A DNA stretch of 64,000 bases, taken from positions 12,105,501-12,169,500 of the forward strand of contig OX344749.2 of assembly GCA_947034885.2 (NCBI GenBank). Direction: 5' to 3'. Positions 51,237 through 62,608 of the stretch are shown here, one piece after another. The notes under the pieces were generated by a model, which was not told the DNA's origin, searched no databases, and saw nothing but the letters and a program-made list of their open reading frames with translations. Origin of the DNA: Thuidium tamariscinum. Its lineage: Eukaryota > Streptophyta > Bryopsida > Hypnales > Thuidiaceae. Position 1 is the first letter of the stretch. Every line of letters begins with the position of its first letter. A program made the position numbers and the translations under genes.

Positions 51237-51656
51237 CATATAATGATTTTATTTTTTTCAAAAAATAATAAGAATTGAATCAAATAAAGGAATTCAAAGT
51301 TTATTTTAGAGTAGAAAATCCCTTAGTACCTATATACAGAAATTTCTCATACCTTTTGATTCATTAATCAAAATAGAATGATTCAAAGCTTTCTATATAT
51401 ATATGAATCTAGAAAACCAATTTCAAATTTTTGTTATCTAAAAAAGAGATTTTTCTAATTTAACATAGTGCCCATTTATGAAAAACAAACAAACATATTA
51501 GGCCATAACTTTTGACTTATGTTTCCAAATGTCTTGAATTTTATTACATTCCACACCTTCTATTAAATTTTGGGTCTAAAATATAAAAATTTCACCCCAC
51601 TCGTACCTACCTAAAATTGCTCTGTTGCCAAATTCAACAATGTAGTCCTTTAGGGA
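51237..51656 (-). mobile_element. Family T-like fragment, inverted copy of the 10807 element's left part
   Basis: It reads in reverse the first ~400 bp of the element at 10807 (TTTGAAACCAAACTTTAATA-like and GTAGGTACATG blocks) and ends GTCCTTTAGGGA before TTAT, a mutated TTAA. The other end is missing. Confidence 0.6.
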
Positions 51657-52430
51657 TTATTGTCCTACTAGTTTCATTATAAATGATTTCATAAAATCTC
51701 AAACATTACAGTATTAGTTCATCTTAGTCTAATTCAAAATAATATGACTAAAAGATCGATGTCACATGTACTATTAAGACATATCAATGTAAAGCAAGAA
51801 CATCCCAAAACAATACGAGTTTTAATCCTACTACCTCCAAGATTGATTGCCCCCCCTAAGAGTCAATGAGAACCAAAGACAAATGCAAGCCAAGTAGTTT
51901 CATAATTTTGTGACGCTCTCGTAATATTTTACAACTTTCCAAAATTGAAAACACAGGATAGCCTATTAGTAATCCTAAACTCATCTTGAATGATTCCCTT
52001 TGAAGCAGAAAATGTCTCAACTTTCATCAGTTGCTTCAAAAATCTCCTCACCTATCACTGGTTGCTTTTGAAAAGTGGTGGTAGTTTTGAGTCGTGGGAG
52101 TGTTCATGCAAGGCCATTTTTTAAGTGCCTGAGAATGGAAAGTTTTGCAATTGAGTGCTTCTACCTTACCTTAGTGGATGGGCAAACTTGAAAAAAGAAA
52201 TTCCCATTCTTCTTTTGCTTCTGGCTATTGTTTGATGAGAATCTTTTTTTGATATGTCCGTACCCATAAATAGTGTTTCACAAATTCTCCATGTGGTATG
52301 TTGTAGTACACTCCCTTCTCCTGTAAGATATGGTTTATTATTCAATGAAAAAGAATTCTCACTGAAGGCGGAAACTGTACTGTACATGATCTTATGTACG
52401 TGAACAATAAATGTTCAAAGGGGCACACAG
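51657..52430. other. Intergenic DNA, no supported gene
   Basis: Moderately AT-rich. The minus-strand frame at 52166-52387 has no recognised motif. No repeats were identified. Confidence 0.4.
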
Positions 52431-52495
52431 ATTTTTATTTTTATTTTTATTTTTATTTTTATTTTTATTTTTATTTTTATTTTTATTTTTATTTT
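52431..52495 (+). repeat. (ATTTTT)n microsatellite, about 11 units, between two direct repeats
   Basis: A pure ATTTTT hexamer run. The sequence GGGGCACACAGATTT occurs immediately before it (about 52420-52434) and again just after (about 52509-52523), so the array lies between direct repeats. Confidence 0.95.
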
Positions 52496-53830
52496 GTTTT
52501 TTGCACAGGGGGCACACAGATTTCAAGACTTGGGTGGTGTCCAATTCTGACATTTTGCAGTGGATTCTCCCCATTTGTTCAAAAAATAAAATAAAAATAA
52601 AATACTTTCACTACCGACCTTTGCAACTTGCAAGAGGAGGGTTAAGTTCACCTGGCCATGGAGTTGGGGGCCAAGTTGCCCAGATGGCTTGAATTTCTTG
52701 AACCAACCTCAAGTGGGTTCAAGTCCAAGTTGGACTGAACTCCAAATTAGACGCAACTACCCTCGGACCCATTGGGCTCACCTCCAAGAACACCACCCGA
52801 GGTGGGTGTATTTTGTATTTGGGGCATCAAAGAAAGCAAACTTTACAAGTGTCAAGAAGCTCTTGACATGCATGCACGAGGAAATGTATGAGATAACCAT
52901 TGAATCGCGTTAGTGGCGAATTGGTTAACCGGTTGTTCATTTTTCAATCACAACCTTTGATCTTCACGATCCAAGAGTGTAGGAAGCAAGCTGAAAAGGA
53001 AAGGAGGTTAAGAGTTGCAACTCATAAGGACAATGATGATGGCTTGCCAATGGGATGGTGTAACCTTAGCATTGAAAAGTCAACAACTCTTTGTGAATGA
53101 AAATCCTATGTATGTGGTTAACATACAACTCATTCACTCAATCAAATGTGCATACTTTCATCCAAAATGGAGCAATGTTCCGTGAAGATTTTGTACACTA
53201 ATAAGTTTATACTTAGTTTAGAAGATTTTTTAAAATTTCACAACATTTAATATCAAGCTTTGGCACTGCTCAACTCTATAGTAATGGTGATGAATATTCT
53301 GCATCCAAAGTGTTCATCAATAGCTAATTGGATAAGTAGAGAATGCAAAGACTATTGGGTGTGATAACATTCTATGCCTTGGCTATAGAGCCAAAAGGCA
53401 ATGCTAATGCATGGTATTGAATGTTATGTCTTGGTTTAAATTTTTACTAATAAATATTGATAAGTATTAGAAGATACAAATATATTGATTATAGTCTTTG
53501 GAATATATTTTAAAACTACTACCAATATTCAAGATTGACATTCAAATTATTCTTCTAAGTTGTCCACTATAGTGTATCTTCAAAAAAATTGAAATATTCT
53601 AGATGATAAAAAAAGTACTTGGTGCTAAATTTTGATCAAAGCAATTTATTGACTATTCAAATTATTGTCTAAATTTGTATGATCAAGGATTTTTTTTGTT
53701 ACCTAATTATTTTGAAATTGAAGTTGGCAATAGATTTGCACAAAGGTCCAAATAAAACTAGCTATGCAAAAATTCAAATGATGATTTGAGCATTAAAAAG
53801 ATAAATGAGCAATATTAGATCATTTTAACT
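52496..53830. other. Noncoding DNA with a GC-intermediate patch at 52.6-53.1 kb
   Basis: 52600-53100 has gene-like composition and short frames (52689-52913, 52900-53100), but they overlap in different frames and carry no known motif. It may be a captured or decayed gene piece. The rest is AT-rich. Confidence 0.35.
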
Positions 53831-55876
53831 TCATGCAATTTACTAGAAAAGCAACATTGCTAATGTTTGAGCATGAAAATGTGGACAAAAGAACCTTAAG
53901 CATATGTATAAGTAGATATGCTACAACTATTGGAGGTGCTTTGAATATAAACACCTATAGTATAGTTACATTGTATTTATGGGAGGTTTCTATTGGATTT
54001 GGGGGCTTTCTAGCACTAGATTGCACCCCCAAAAAATAATTTGACTAAAACTGGAAAGATATTATGAAGTTTTCTTTCCAAAAAGCTATATATTGATAAA
54101 ATTCTTGGATGAAATTGTTAGATTTGTGGACGAAAACAAAAGTATATTCATGTGATGTATACTAATGTGATATTTTCTATCCAATATGTATATGTGAATG
54201 AATGTTGAAATTTGAAACACCACTATAACATTTTATATTTCTTTTTTGATACTTCATGAAAAATGAATAAAGAAGTCTCGGTTTCTATAATATAAACACT
54301 TACAATATAGTCTTCTAAGCTCATAGGCTTATGCTTCCAAGCTCACATGATAGCAACTCTTTTAAATAAGTTTTAAAATAGAAATTTTAAAAAACAAACT
54401 GAAATCAATATTAAATTGAGCACATATGATTTTTACAAGATTCTTTTTTCTATAACCTTATAAATTACACTCTTGATTTTTGCAACTTTGAAGAATTCAC
54501 TATTACTTTTTTTTACAAATCATTTGTGAATTGTCATTATTTAAATTGAAGAAATCACTTTTTGAAATGGAAGTTACTTGCACTCTTTAAATACACAATA
54601 TTTGCATAGAGGATTTTGAAAATCTATGTACCAAAATATTTAATAAATTAATATAGTTGATGAAATTGTAATTTGTAAAAAACATGATGATGGTTGAAAA
54701 GATGAAGACAATAACCATTGGTAGTGGGCTTGAGAGATGCAAGTAAAAAATTTACCAATTTGAATGACTAGAGTTAGTATGCAACATTTATAAACCATTT
54801 CCTAATGCTCTACAAGTACTTCACTATTACTATTAACTATGGAAATAGAGATGAAATCATTGTTTTGTTTAATAAGTGTAATTGTAAGAGTACATTATTT
54901 TCTTAGTTCTATTTATTAGGATTTGTGAAGTTTTTGGATTTTTCCCTATTATTTTCTTCCTTTTTTTGTAGAAGGATCTAGGATTTTTTCTCAAAGGCAT
55001 TGGTTAACTTCAAATTTTGCAAAGGCTACAATCTTCTTCTTTCAAAGACATATTACTTTTGAAACTAAATTCCAAATTTCATTACATGGGGCATACATAA
55101 TCAATGGAGCAAGGGCTTGTTGTCATGATAAACCTTAAAGTCATATCCCAAGTATTCACCCCTCCAAGCCCTCCAAGCCCTTCAACACCCAACTCTAAAG
55201 TGATACCTACCTTATTCACAAACATACTTGCTTCAAGTAATTTAGTTATTAGCTTTGGATTTGAAATGGCAAGGAGATAAAACTTAACAACTTTATTAAT
55301 ACAGAAGCTACATATCCACCTTTTATTTTTACACACAGGTTAGTTGTTGGTCTTACTAATTTTTTGTTTGGTTTCAGATCCTTCATTTTCACCCACCCAC
55401 CAATTGTTTTTCCAAACACACTACTAAACAATGAACTTAGGTTGAGGCACCATTTGCCAATCACACCCACTACTCAACTTGTAGGAATGTTGTATTTCCA
55501 ATCAAGGCTAAAACAAATTTCCAACCAATGCTTGGATTGCATTTCTTTTGGTCTTTTTTGAGTTTGAGACTAATAAAATTATAAAACATATCCCAAATTA
55601 TTGAGCAAGAAAGTAGGAAGTAGTGAACAAGAAAGTAATTCTTGAATGATTAGAATCTGAAGACTGTAAACTTTAGTTAACTTACTGGTCAAGAGTACTT
55701 TTTGGCTCCTAAAATTCACAGAAATTTCAGTTTTGGGAATGAAATTCTAAAAAAATTTGCAATCTCCAAATTTCCTACCTTTCAACATGGGAAAAATTTA
55801 CACCACCTCATGTTGCTCCCAATCTACTCCCAATCTATTCCCAAATTGCTTAGTGCCAATAACAAGTGCCTCAACC
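53831..55876. repeat. Old dispersed repeat blocks, second locus
   Basis: It contains diverged copies of the two blocks seen at 42.9-43.9 kb, in swapped order (block Y at 53860-54360, block X at 55450-55850). Family affiliation is unknown and no intact protein is encoded. Confidence 0.5.
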
Positions 55877-55880
55877 TGAA

Positions 55881-58247
55881 CCCTTAAAGGACAGACCTAT
55901 AACCACTAGTTTAAAGCCTCCTTGCCCATCACTCAGTTTGTTACCATTTTCGAAGTAGATATGTATGAAAATTTTTATTTTTATTTTTCAAAGATGAAAG
56001 TACATGTCTTCTATACTTCAAAAATAATTTAGATTTTTTTGAGGAAAATTGTTTTTTCTGAATTTTTTGAAGAAAAAGTGAAAAAAAATCATATCAAATA
56101 GAAAATTATGTCAAAAAATTTGAAAATTTCACCATGTGTGTACACTATAGTGACAAACATCATGGTCGAAACTCAATTTTTGTGTACTTCTATAATTAGG
56201 ATGCAATGGACATTGAAAATGCAGCCAAAGTTCAAAATGCAATAATATATTCAATTTTACTCATTTTTCCAAAATTTAAATTGGAGTAGAAACTAGAAAA
56301 GAAGACCTTCATTTCATTAGTTGGGCTCAAACTCAAAAAATGTCATTTTCAAGGAGAAATTTTAGATTTACTTGATTTCTCAAAATACACTAAGATGGCA
56401 AATTTTGCCATCCATTTTCTTTAATTACTTCTCAACTACATGAAAACAAACATTAGTTAGACTAAAAATTCAATTGGAGGCTCTTTACAACTCAACATGA
56501 TAGGTCATTTAATCCCTAAAGGACCAAGGCCTTTTTTTTGTCAAAAAACTCTCAAAACTGCTATTTATGTTGCATTCATCCAAGAAAACAAAAACAATGT
56601 TTTTTTAAGAATCTAACCAAAGAATCTTGTAGTTAATTTGATTGAAATCATGTGGTAAGAATTTCATGAAGTTTGACCGTATAGATAGGAAGATATGAGC
56701 ATTTAAAGTTGGAAATACAAGTTTTTTTGAACTGTGGTTTGCAATTTCAAATGACTTTGATTGGCATTTGTAAAAAAAATTTACACTACAAACCTTGAGT
56801 TTATAATTTTTTTTCTTAAAAAATTGAGTTGAGAGTCTAGGAAAAAAAATTTAACACAAAAAACACTTGATTTTCATTCTTAAAAAAATTGTTAAGTAGA
56901 TGTAGGTCCAAGATTGAAAGAAAAACTGAATGGTTAATAACTCTAAGATGGGATTGAAATACAATAATTCCAATAGTGAGATTGTTCTAGCAAGTAAATA
57001 CAACCTTGTCCAACAATTTTTTTTGAAAAATTGTGAAAATTGCATTAAGAAATGAATCCTATAAGTTATTTTTTCAAGAAATTGTTTAGATTGCCCAAAA
57101 AACAAGTCAGATTGTCTATAACTTTCTCATTATAAGTCCAAATAGAATGAATTAAAGCTTCACATGTAGGCAAAAATATATTATTTCAGAAAAAAAATCA
57201 AAATTTTTTGTTTTGACTTTTTGCAAAAAAATTCTGCTTGCTAAATGAAAATTTGGACTTTTTGTGGTATAACTTTTGCTCCTGGTCACCAATTGAAATA
57301 AAAATTACATTCCCACGAAGCTAATCAATTTTTCTATCTTGTGAGAAAGTTTCAAAAGGTTTCACCAAAAATTATAGTCATAGAAACTTGCCCAAAATCC
57401 ATTTTGTCCACCAAGGGAACAATGGTCTTTTAGGGGTTAAAAAAGAGTGAATGAAAAAACTGCTATTAAAGTCTTCTAATGACCCTGCGAAGTCAACTAA
57501 ATGCCACGGAATGGCACCGGCGGCCCTTGATCCCTAAGCGACACCATTGCCATTTTTTGGCATTTGGATGACTTCAGGAAGCCAGTTGAAGAGCTGAACA
57601 ATAGTTTTTTCATCCATATTTTTTTTTATGTTGAGTTACAAAGAGTATCCAGCTGAGTTTTTAGTCTAACTGATGTTTGTTTTCATGTGGTTGAGAAGTA
57701 ATTACAGAAAATGGATGGTAGAATTTGTTGTTTTAGTGTATTTTGAGAAATTGAGTAAATTTGAAATTTCTCCTTGAAAATGACATTTTCTGAATTTGAG
57801 CCCAACCAACAAAATAAAGGTCCTCACTTCTAGTTTCTACTTCAATTGGAATTTTGGAAAAATTCGTAAAATCAAATGTTTTATTGCTGTTAGAATTTTG
57901 GCTGCATTTTTAATGTCCACTGCAGCCTAGAAATAGGTGTAGACCGAAGTTGAGTTTACTCTATAGTTTTTGTCACTGTAATGTACACACACGGTGAAAT
58001 TTTCAGATTTTTTGAGATTATTTTCTATTTGATATGAATTTTTCTTCACTTTTTTTTCAAAAACTATCATAAAAATCAATTTTCCTCAAAAAAATCTGAA
58101 ATTTCTGTGAAGTATAGAAGATATGTACTTTCATCTCTGAAAAATAAAAATAAAAATTTTCATACATAACTAGTTCTCAGATGGTAACAAATTGAGCGAC
58201 AGGGAAGGAGCCTTCAAACCAGTGGTCATAGGTCTGTCCTTTAAGGG
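55881..58247. mobile_element. Long-armed foldback element, 2367 bp, TTAA-type ends, with nested family T copy
   Basis: The left terminus CCCTTAAAGGACAGACCTAT is mirrored by the right terminus, ending ATAGGTCTGTCCTTTAAGGG. Flanks are TGAA (55877-55880) and TTAA (58248-58251). Arms of roughly 630 bp (55881-56510 and about 57610-58247) are inverted with moderate divergence. The 924-bp family T element at 56513-57436 sits in the middle. The short unique loop 57441-57600 has an unusually GC-rich patch (GGCACCGGCGGCCC). No transposase was seen. Confidence 0.8.
56513..57436 (-). mobile_element. Family T element, 924 bp, inverted, TSD TTAA, nested
   Basis: Ends TCCCTAAAGGACCAAGGCC and (as read) GGTCTTTTAGGGG are flanked by TTAA (56509-56512, 57437-57440). 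It has the same length as the 44821-45744 copy and corresponds to it in reverse orientation (TTACATTCCCACGAAGCTAA versus the pairing segment near 44935). It inserted into the loop of the long-armed foldback. Confidence 0.85.
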
Positions 58248-58452
58248 TTAAGGGTTAATTGCCTGTTCTCTTCCAAACATTGGTTCCATGTATCTTTAAT
58301 TTTCTTAAGCATGGTAGTTGCTTCCTCACTAACAAACTGCATCATGATCTTTGCTTCAGAATGAGGTAACTTATAGAATTGAGTGCTTCTAAATAATTGG
58401 ATAGAGAAGTGCCTCATAAACCTGTTGGGAAAACCTTGGTATTGATTGAAGC
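58241..58452 (-). pseudogene. Orphan exon-like fragment, 69 codons, unrecognised
   Basis: Read on the minus strand, a good acceptor (TTTTGTCTTAG) ends at 58453. An open stretch of 69 codons follows, with coding-like composition: FNQYQGFPNRF, FRSTQFYKLPHSEAK, QFVSEEATTMLKK and DTWNQCLEENRQ. The stop codon lies in the terminus of the neighbouring foldback element, so the frame is cut off by that insertion. The product is unknown. It may be a captured host exon or an old transposon-coded piece. Confidence 0.4.
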
Positions 58453-58529
58453 CTAAGACAAAATGATATCAAAATAACTTATGGCTCCATCATTATGCAT
58501 ATGGAGAGCCTTCTAATAATAAGAAGTAG

Positions 58530-60337
58530 TAACTCCCTCCCCCAGTAGGGAGTAGGGAGTCCTGCATTACAATCAGCTCCTATGTTAAGTTACTGGATTG
58601 AAAAGGCTGTGCTGCGGGTGAAATGTTGCTCTCTCCACATGAGTTGAGGACATTTGCTAATAATAGCTTTGTGGCAACTAATCAAGCACCCCATCATGAG
58701 GAGCCCCACAGCAGTACCGATGCACATGTGGATGAAAAGGATGGAAGGTGGGTGGATGGATGATGATGATGAGACCATGATGGGTAGTTGCAGGTGGATG
58801 AAAAGGATGGATGGATGATGATGAGACCATGATAGTGAGGTACGTACTTACTAGTGAGTGGTTGCTAGTGCAGTAGGCTCCGCATTCAAATTTACGATAC
58901 CCATACCCAATTCACCCCCTGCCCTGCCTAGCCTGCAAGCAGATGCACAAAACTTGGTCCCTGTCAAGTTTCACCCAATTCTTGAATCTTCGACTTGCAG
59001 TACTCTGAACTCCAAAAGGACTAAGGCCTTTTCTTTTCTTTTTCTTTTTTCAAAAAACACACTTGAAACTGCCATTTCTATAGCAAAAAGTTAAATTTAT
59101 TTATTATTTAATCTTTTTGATAAAAGTGATTTTTTCCAATGTGCCTTGACCCCCTCACTTGGCCTTACCATGTTTTACCAGAGGTGCAACTAAAAAAATT
59201 GATACAACTTAACAAAACGTTGGCATTTTGTTTCAATTTAAACCAAATTAGGGGTTGAAAGTCTTTGAAATCGGGTTTTGGAAGTTTCGGACATTACTCA
59301 AAGGAAGAAAGCATTGCCCCAATTGAGAAAACATTATTTCTAGCCTTTTTTAAATAATTTTCTTAGAGTTTCTTTTAGCCCTAATTCCCAAACAGTTTGT
59401 CTAGTGGGAAGATTCTGTTGGGATAGATGGATGTGTCTAAAATCACAATTTTCGTTACAATCCCGGCACTGGCTGGTCATATATAATATGGAGGAACTTA
59501 ACCTTTAAAGGATTAGCCTTCTAAATTTAGCAACATAGCAATTTCGGACACCTACGTGTAAGTGGAGATTTTCATATTTCAAGCCCAAATTTTAATAGAT
59601 CATGGAGACAAGGAATATCTTTCATGTGTACTAAAAATCAAAATGTTTGAAAATATGAGTCAAAAGTTATAGCCTAATATGCTACTTTTTTTTCCTAAAT
59701 GGGTAGTTCAGGCACATTGGAAAAAATCACTTTTATCAAAAAGATTAAATAATAAATAAATTTAACTTTTTGCTATAGAAATGGCAGTTTCAAGTGTGTT
59801 TTTTGAAAAAAGAAAAAGAAAAGAAAAGGCCTTAGTCCTTTTGGAGTTCAGAGTACTGCAAGTCGAAGATTCAAGAATTGGGTGAAACTTGACAGGGACC
59901 AAGTTTTGTGCATCTGCTTGCAGGCTAGGCAGGGCAGGGGGTGAATTGGGTATGGGTATCGTAAATTTGAATGCGGAGCCTACTGCACTAGCAACCACTC
60001 ACTAGTAAGTACGTACCTCACTATCATGGTCTCATCATCATCCATCCATCCTTTTCATCCACCTGCAACTACCCATCATGGTCTCATCATCATCATCCAT
60101 CCACCCACCTTCCATCCTTTTCATCCACATGTGCATCGGTACTGCTGTGGGGCTCCTCATGATGGGGTGCTTGATTAGTTGCCACAAAGCTATTATTAGC
60201 AAATGTCCTCAACTCATGTGGAGAGAGCAACATTTCACCCGCAGCACAGCCTTTTCAATCCAGTAACTTAACATAGGAGCTGATTGTAATGCAGGACTCC
60301 CTACTCCCTAGTGTGGGGGGGGGGGGGGAGGGAGTTA
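58530..60337. repeat. Giant near-perfect inverted repeat, arms about 615 bp, spacer 563 bp
   Basis: The left arm 58530-59146 and right arm 59710-60337 are reverse complements. Reading both arms, I found no mismatch over about 590 bp. The only visible difference is at the outer edge, where the left has CCCCC and the right has a run of 14 G (60315-60328). Both arms therefore carry the same 62- and 78-codon frames in mirror orientation. I do not regard these as genes. The arms hold an internal ATGGATGATGATGAGACCAT duplication and a TTAA-family-like terminus (CTCCAAAAGGACTAAGG). The spacer contains another family T-like end at about 59491 (TTTAAAGGATTAGCC). No target-site duplication is evident. 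Confidence 0.9.
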
Positions 60338-61990
60338 TTTATGAACCCCAAAGTGACAAAGAAGAAAGAAAGTGTCCTCACATAGTTTTAAGTCTGGTTC
60401 ATAGTGCTGTAACTTTTGCATCCAAGTTTTAAATTCAATGAAACTTGTTGGAAAAGTTGCATCCTCCCTTCTAGTATGTGTGGTAAAATTTCCAGATCAA
60501 TCCAAGATGTATTGATTTTTTCAAAGCCAATCAAAGTTCCCAACTTCAATTTGAGTTCATCAAACTGCATTTTAGGGTTGTAACTTTGGGGCTTTGTATC
60601 TCCTTCATATATTGCTCATTTTCAATAAAAATTTCTTGGGTTTTGTTCCCCTTGAAGTGTAGTTATTGTGGTAAAGTTTTCATGTCAATCCAAGTTGTTT
60701 TGAATGTTTAGAAGCAATTCAAAGTTCAAAATCTTGCTATTATTGAAGTACAATGAACTTCGGCGGCTTGTTCCTTCTTCATACAAAGTTCATTTTCAAT
60801 AATTCTTTATATGAAAGTTGCACATACTAGTCTAATTTGTGTGGCTAAAATTTCATGTTAAATCCAAGAATTAATGAGTGGCTAAGAAGCATTCTAATAG
60901 AAGGAGGTTCATCTATAGATGTGTTTTTTGCATTTTTTTCTTGCTGATTTTTGACATTTTAGAGCTGTTTTGTAGACACAATGAGTGAATTGAATGAAAT
61001 TGTGTTTCACCAATGTATTTGTATACTAGTTTTGAATCACATTGTAGTGTAAAGTTTTTATTTATTTGAGTAGGTTTAGAAATCAAATTTCACCTCCAAA
61101 TGTGTTTTGGGGAAAATTTCAGCATCCATTTTCAACACTAAAACATTATGATCTTGCAATCTATGTGGCCAAATGACTTCAAATTTTGTACATGTCATCT
61201 ACAACATGTACACTACAAGATTGTATGGTTGAGATTTGTATAACTGAAGACATTTATATCCATAAAGCTTCAAAAGCAATGATGTTTTTGAAACCCATAA
61301 ATTGAATGTCACTTTGGTATTAAGGTACAAGGTCCATAAATTGCTCATTTAAGAGTTGAAATGGAAATTTGGAGAGGTCAAACTTATCAAAATATACATT
61401 TTCATAAACCTTCCTTCAAAGATTAGTTGAATTGGCATTTAACCTAAGTTGTTTCATATTTTTTTAGAGCTTTGTAGAATTAGTTATGAAATTTTGAAGT
61501 TGAAAAGGTATAGGGTTGTAAAATCGCTCACTTCCTTAAATGTTCAGTTGGGTATAAAAACCTTACAATTCTTTGCATCTTACTAAGATTAGGTCATGTT
61601 TGAAAGGTCTGTGTATGCTCAAAATTGAACGGAATTTCAAATTGCATTGGATTCACAGTGAAGTTTACTCTATCATTATTACAAATACACTTATGTAATT
61701 GAAAACCATACAAAGAATTCGATGTTTCTATAAACTATGTACTATCTAGTGTTGCCAACATTTGTGAAAATTACAACTTGTATTCAATGGTACATTTAAG
61801 AAATGAACCTTTACAATTGCTTTAGAGATACTTGATCTCATAAAACTTGAATTGCTTGTATGGTTTCTTACTTTTTCTTCACTCCATTGCAAAAAATCTT
61901 TGACTATCATCCAATGGTTTTTTTATGAAATGGTAGATAGTTCCAAATTGTTGCATGATTTGAAATTATTCATTTTTCACTTGTTATGAA
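60338..61990. repeat. AT-rich DNA with ancient tandem repeat of about 170-190 bp
   Basis: The phrase TGGTAAAATTTCCAGATCAA (about 60480) recurs as TGGTAAAGTTTTCATGTCAA (about 60669) and TGGCTAAAATTTCATGTTAA (about 60841). The accompanying TTGCTCATTTTCAATAA (about 60613) recurs as AGTTCATTTTCAATAA (about 60786). At least three degenerate units are visible, and further ones beyond 61000 are too diverged to delimit. No gene is supported. Confidence 0.5.
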
Positions 61991-62244
61991 GTTGAAGTGC
62001 ACTTAATTATGATTCCAATACAATTTGTAGTTTCAAAATTGGTTCATTTTTTAGCCTACCAGAGCTTCCTAAAGTTGTTGAACTTTTTAGTGAAAAATTT
62101 ATAAGGTTTCTAAACCCAAACTTTACAATGTGACGAAAAGAGGCAGCAGGTCTGGTTTTCAATTTCCATGATCCCCCTACCTCATCGAAAAATGATGAAC
62201 CATCAGATTTGAAATTTAAAAAATCCCACCTATCCCTAAGGAAA

Positions 62245-62400
62245 ATTAGCAGCCGTTGATACACATACTGAATACGAATACGAGTATGGATATGGATACG
62301 TGGTATAGATATGGTATGAATACTGAATGCAGATATGGGATACGAATACATATGCAGATATGAATACTGAGTACAGATATGAAATACAAGTATATATATG
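62245..62400. repeat. Degenerate GATAC/GATATG satellite-like tract
   Basis: Variants of GAATACGAATACGAGTATGG, GATATGGATACG and GATATGAATACTGA repeat irregularly at 6-12 bp intervals. It accounts for the His/Ile/Tyr/Arg-rich minus-strand frame at 62007-62351, which is not a gene. Confidence 0.7.
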
Positions 62401-62561
62401 GGATATGAGAATTATCCCATATGCATTGTAAGAATGCCCACCCTCTCAGAATTATAAGAGGGGGTGGAGGAGGGGCAGATTCAAAAAAATTTAAATTTAA
62501 TACTTAAATCAAATTGATGAGACGGGAGGGGGTACAAAATAATTTAAATTTTTTAGTTTTT

Positions 62562-62608
62562 GAGCTCATTGTGACACAGTTTGTCACAATGACAATGACA
62601 ATGAGCTC
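62562..62608. repeat. Short hairpin with GAGCTCATTGT arms
   Basis: GAGCTCATTGTGACA (62562-62576) faces TGTCACAATGACAATGACAA and then TGAGCTC at the right end. The right arm has an extra ACAATG duplication. A small stem-loop of unknown role. Confidence 0.6.

Noticed and set aside
52394..52692. Frames containing (FYF)n or (LFLF)n and (NK)n
   Set aside because: They are translations of the ATTTTT microsatellite.
58590..59094. 62- and 78-codon frames repeated in mirror image at 59762-60266
   Set aside because: Their duplication is explained by the inverted repeat. The 78-codon frame runs into a transposon-like terminus and neither shows a known motif.
62007..62351. 114-codon minus-strand frame
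   Set aside because: It is produced by the degenerate GATAC/GATATG tract, with repetitive Ile/His/Arg/Tyr product.
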